Positions 4,835 through 6,932 of a stretch of 6,932 nucleotides of DNA are shown in pieces; the first letter of the stretch is position 1; the number at the start of each line of letters is the position of its first letter. The stretch comes from an uncultured Collinsella sp. (GTDB lineage Bacteria; Actinomycetota; Coriobacteriia; Coriobacteriales; Coriobacteriaceae): contig URZB01000084.1 in assembly GCA_900552295.1 (NCBI GenBank), positions 1-6,932 of the forward strand, given 5' to 3'. The notes under the pieces were generated by a model. That model searched no databases and was not told the DNA's origin. It saw only the letters and a program-made list of their open reading frames with translations. The translations under genes were made by a program, and so were the position numbers.

Positions 4835-6217
4835 ATGGCTGTCACCGTATCTAAGCACATTGACATGACCACCGGATCGCTGTGGCGTAATATTCCCCTG
4901 TTCGCCTTCCCCGTGGCTGCCACGAGCATCTTGGAGCAGCTGTCGAACCTCATCGCCACGGTCATTATCGGTAACTTCTCGGGCGACCAGGGAACCCTCG
5001 CCATGGCGGCGGTCGGCTCCAATGTTCCGCTTACCAGTCTTATGCTCAACCTGTTTATTGGCATGTCGCTTGGCTCCAACGTGGTCATCGCCAACGCTAT
5101 CGGCCGCAACGATCAGAACATGGTCAAACGCGCCGTCCATACCTCGATTTTAATGGCACTCGTGGGCTTTGTCGTCATCGCTCTGGGCGAGATCTTTGCC
5201 GAGCCCATGCTCGCCGCGCTCAACGTTCCCGCCGAGACCATGCCGCTCGCCTCACTCTATCTACGCGTCTTTTTGCTGAGCATGCCCTCGATTTTGCTCT
5301 ACAACTTTGAGGCCGCGATTTTCCGCTCCGTCGGCATCACCCGCATGCCGCTGCAGGCGCTTGCCGTGTCCACCGTCCTCAACATTGGCCTGGACCTCAT
5401 CTTTGTCCCCGTACTCCACTGGGGCGTCGCGGGCGTCGCCATCGCCACCGCCATCGCCTACACCGTCAGCGCCGCTACGCTCTTTATTCGCCTGCTCAAG
5501 ACCGACTCCGTCGTCCGCGTCACCCCGCGCGACCTGGCTATCGACCCCGTCGCCCTCAAGCGCATCGTTAAGATCGGCCTGCCCGCCGGCATCCAAAGCG
5601 CTGTCTTTGCCGTCGCCAACATCATCATCCAGTCCGCCATCAACAGCCTGGGCACCGAGGTCATGGCGGCATCGAGCGCCGCCATGAGCCTGGAGTACGT
5701 GTGCTACAACCTGCTCAACAGCTTTAGTCAGGCTTGCACCACCTTTGTGGGACAAAACCACGGTGCCCGCCAGATCGACCGTTGCACCAAGACGCTCAAG
5801 GTCTGCCTAGTCGAAGGCGGTATCGTCGCGCTCACCACGATTATCGTTATTGTTGGCCTGGGGCGCGAGATCTTGTCGCTGTTCAACAGCGATCCCAACA
5901 TCGTCTCGATCGGCTATATCCGCGTATGTTCGATCTTCCCGGCGTACGCCTTTAGCATGTTCTACGAAAACATGTCGGGCTACCTGCGCGGCTTTGGTAT
6001 CTCGCTCACGCCCGCCCTCATCACCATGATCTGCGTCTGCGGCATCCGCTTCTACTGGGTGTTCTGCGTGTTCCCGCACTTCCGCACCTTTGCGAACATC
6101 ATGATGGTCTACCCCATCAGCCTGGGCACCACGGCGTTCTTTATGGTCGTAGCGGTATTGCTCTGCCACCCGGCACGCACCTATCGCGCCACCCAAGCCA
6201 AAGCGACAGCCCGCTAA
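4835..6217 (+). CDS. MATE family multidrug/Na+ antiporter
   Basis: A complete 460-residue exporter of the MATE (multidrug and toxic compound extrusion) family in the inner membrane, using a Na+ or H+ gradient to expel cationic compounds; the substrate is unknown. The N-terminal signature DMTTGSLWRNIPLFAFPVAA (10-29) is followed by EQLSNLIATVIIGNFSG (34-50). The first six-helix bundle runs to about 222. The second repeat opens with IVKIGLPAGIQSAVFAVANI (244-263), then SAAMSLEYVCYNLLNSFSQA (281-300) and TFVGQNHGAR (303-312), all family hallmarks. About 12 membrane helices are expected, and length is normal. The start at 4835 has only a weak GAGAG before it. ATG 4865 (residue 11), where many family members begin, lacks a ribosome binding site but overlaps the stop of a 17-codon upstream frame. 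It converges on a LysR-type gene only 27 nt away with no clear terminator between. Confidence 0.94.
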   Translation: MAVTVSKHIDMTTGSLWRNIPLFAFPVAATSILEQLSNLIATVIIGNFSGDQGTLAMAAVGSNVPLTSLMLNLFIGMSLGSNVVIANAIGRNDQNMVKRAVHTSILMALVGFVVIALGEIFAEPMLAALNVPAETMPLASLYLRVFLLSMPSILLYNFEAAIFRSVGITRMPLQALAVSTVLNIGLDLIFVPVLHWGVAGVAIATAIAYTVSAATLFIRLLKTDSVVRVTPRDLAIDPVALKRIVKIGLPAGIQSAVFAVANIIIQSAINSLGTEVMAASSAAMSLEYVCYNLLNSFSQACTTFVGQNHGARQIDRCTKTLKVCLVEGGIVALTTIIVIVGLGREILSLFNSDPNIVSIGYIRVCSIFPAYAFSMFYENMSGYLRGFGISLTPALITMICVCGIRFYWVFCVFPHFRTFANIMMVYPISLGTTAFFMVVAVLLCHPARTYRATQAKATAR

Positions 6218-6244
6218 ACACCGCACTCAACGCCACGCCAGTCA

Positions 6245-6932
6245 TTAATTGACAATATGTGAGCTCATGTAGTCGATAAAGCGCCTCGTGGCGATAGGCA
6301 TGGTGTCCCAACTGCGCCAGGCTGCCACTACGTCGCGCGAGGGGGCGTGCACGATGGGCCGCACGCGAATATCGGCTCGCATGCCCTCAACGGTACGGCG
6401 ATATAGCATGCTCACGCCTAGGCCCTCCTCCACCATCGCCATGATGGTGTAGTCGTCGGTCACCTCACTCGTCACATACGGCGACAGGCCATGCGCAGCA
6501 AATGCATCGAGCACCAGGCTCTGTTCGCCCTCATCCAGCAGCACAAACGGCTCGGACGCCAGGTCGGCGAGTGTCACCTTTTCCTTTGCCGTCAGTGGAT
6601 GCGCGGCCGGCAATAATGCTACCAACTCGTCGTGATAGACCACGCGCTTCTCGAGACCAGCGGTAAACCCGCGTGCCGTAAAGCAAAAGTCAACCACGCC
6701 ATCGTGCACCCACTGGGCGTTGCGCGTGTAATCGCCCTGCTTGAGGGTAAAGTGCACGCCCGGATGCAGGGCCCCAAAGTCGCGGATCACGCGCGGCAAC
6801 ACGGTTCGACTCACGTTGGTAAACGTCGCAATGCGAATATCGGTCGACGAAAGCCCCAGCAGCTCCTGGCGCTTGCCCTCGAGCTCGGCCTCGGCAGTCA
6901 CGATCTGGCGCAGGTACGGCAGATATTGTTTA
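6245..6932 (-). CDS. LysR-type transcriptional regulator, C-terminal part (runs off right edge)
   Basis: This is the effector-binding portion of a LysR-type regulator. The frame stays open to the window edge: ten codons before the GTG at 6901 read KQYLPYLRQI and join VTAEAELEGKRQELLGL, the linker helix that normally follows the DNA-binding domain. The gene therefore continues to the right and the winged helix-turn-helix lies outside. STDIRIATFTNVSRTVLPRV opens the periplasmic-binding-protein-like domain. HDGVVDFCFTAR and ELVALLPAAHPLTAKEKVTL are the typical subdomain segments, and MAMVEEGLGVSMLYRR matches the usual xGxGxxxLP-like stretch. LysR regulators often control a gene transcribed away from them, so the likely target is beyond the right edge, not the converging MATE gene. 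Ligand unknown. Confidence 0.93.
   Translation of the reverse strand, partial: KQYLPYLRQIVTAEAELEGKRQELLGLSSTDIRIATFTNVSRTVLPRVIRDFGALHPGVHFTLKQGDYTRNAQWVHDGVVDFCFTARGFTAGLEKRVVYHDELVALLPAAHPLTAKEKVTLADLASEPFVLLDEGEQSLVLDAFAAHGLSPYVTSEVTDDYTIMAMVEEGLGVSMLYRRTVEGMRADIRVRPIVHAPSRDVVAAWRSWDTMPIATRRFIDYMSSHIVN

Noticed and set aside
5261..5761. Minus-strand frame of 166 codons inside the MATE gene
   Set aside because: Asp/Gly-rich shadow antisense to clear MATE signatures.
6899..6901. GTG as the start of the LysR-type gene
   Set aside because: The frame continues upstream to the window edge and the residues there fit the LysR linker helix, so the gene is cut by the window, not short.
1..6932. 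CRISPR arrays, tRNA or rRNA genes, insertion sequences, toxin-antitoxin pairs
   Set aside because: No regularly spaced repeats, cloverleaf sequence, transposase or paired small-gene signature was seen on either strand.

Overview
The window looks like ordinary chromosome from a GC-rich bacterium with strong AAGGAG-type ribosome binding sites. Protein flavour (a clostridial/actinobacterial-type RsmJ relative, RlmA, a gut-type MATE exporter, a divergent TetM-like GTPase) suggests a gut actinobacterium of the class Coriobacteriia, with Collinsella my best guess. This rests on remembered resemblance, not on a search. I see no tRNA, rRNA, CRISPR array, transposase or phage gene.

Layout from left to right. 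1-1001 (minus, open at the left edge): N-terminal 333 residues of a TetM/EF-G-like ribosomal GTPase. 1002-1255: gap with a candidate promoter and a strong 40-nt hairpin closing the next gene. 1256-1744 (minus): GNAT acetyltransferase. 1745-1821: divergent control region with an 8-bp inverted repeat. 1822-2118 (plus): 98-residue protein with a C-terminal Cys/His cluster. 2167-2871 (minus): RsmJ-type 16S rRNA methyltransferase, preceded on the same strand at 2935-3078 by a 47-residue single-pass membrane protein with a near-perfect Shine-Dalgarno. 3079-3310: divergent control region with two dyads. 3311-3712 (plus): 133-residue four-helix membrane protein. 3749-3839: two hairpin terminators shared by converging genes. 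3841-4656 (minus): RlmA-type 23S rRNA methyltransferase. 4657-4834: divergent region dominated by a perfect 56-bp palindrome. 4835-6217 (plus): complete MATE-family exporter. 6245-6932 (minus, open at the right edge): the ligand-binding part of a LysR-type regulator.

The genes are mostly single units in alternating orientation, so there is no long operon. Three of them act on the ribosome (GTPase, RsmJ, RlmA), and a drug/cation exporter lies beside them. This may be a loose theme of ribosome function and antibiotic tolerance, but nothing shows they form one system. The items most worth a second look are the 56-bp palindrome, the unlisted 47-residue membrane protein and the inverted repeats in the divergent control regions. 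I did not find convincing evidence for a new multi-gene system.
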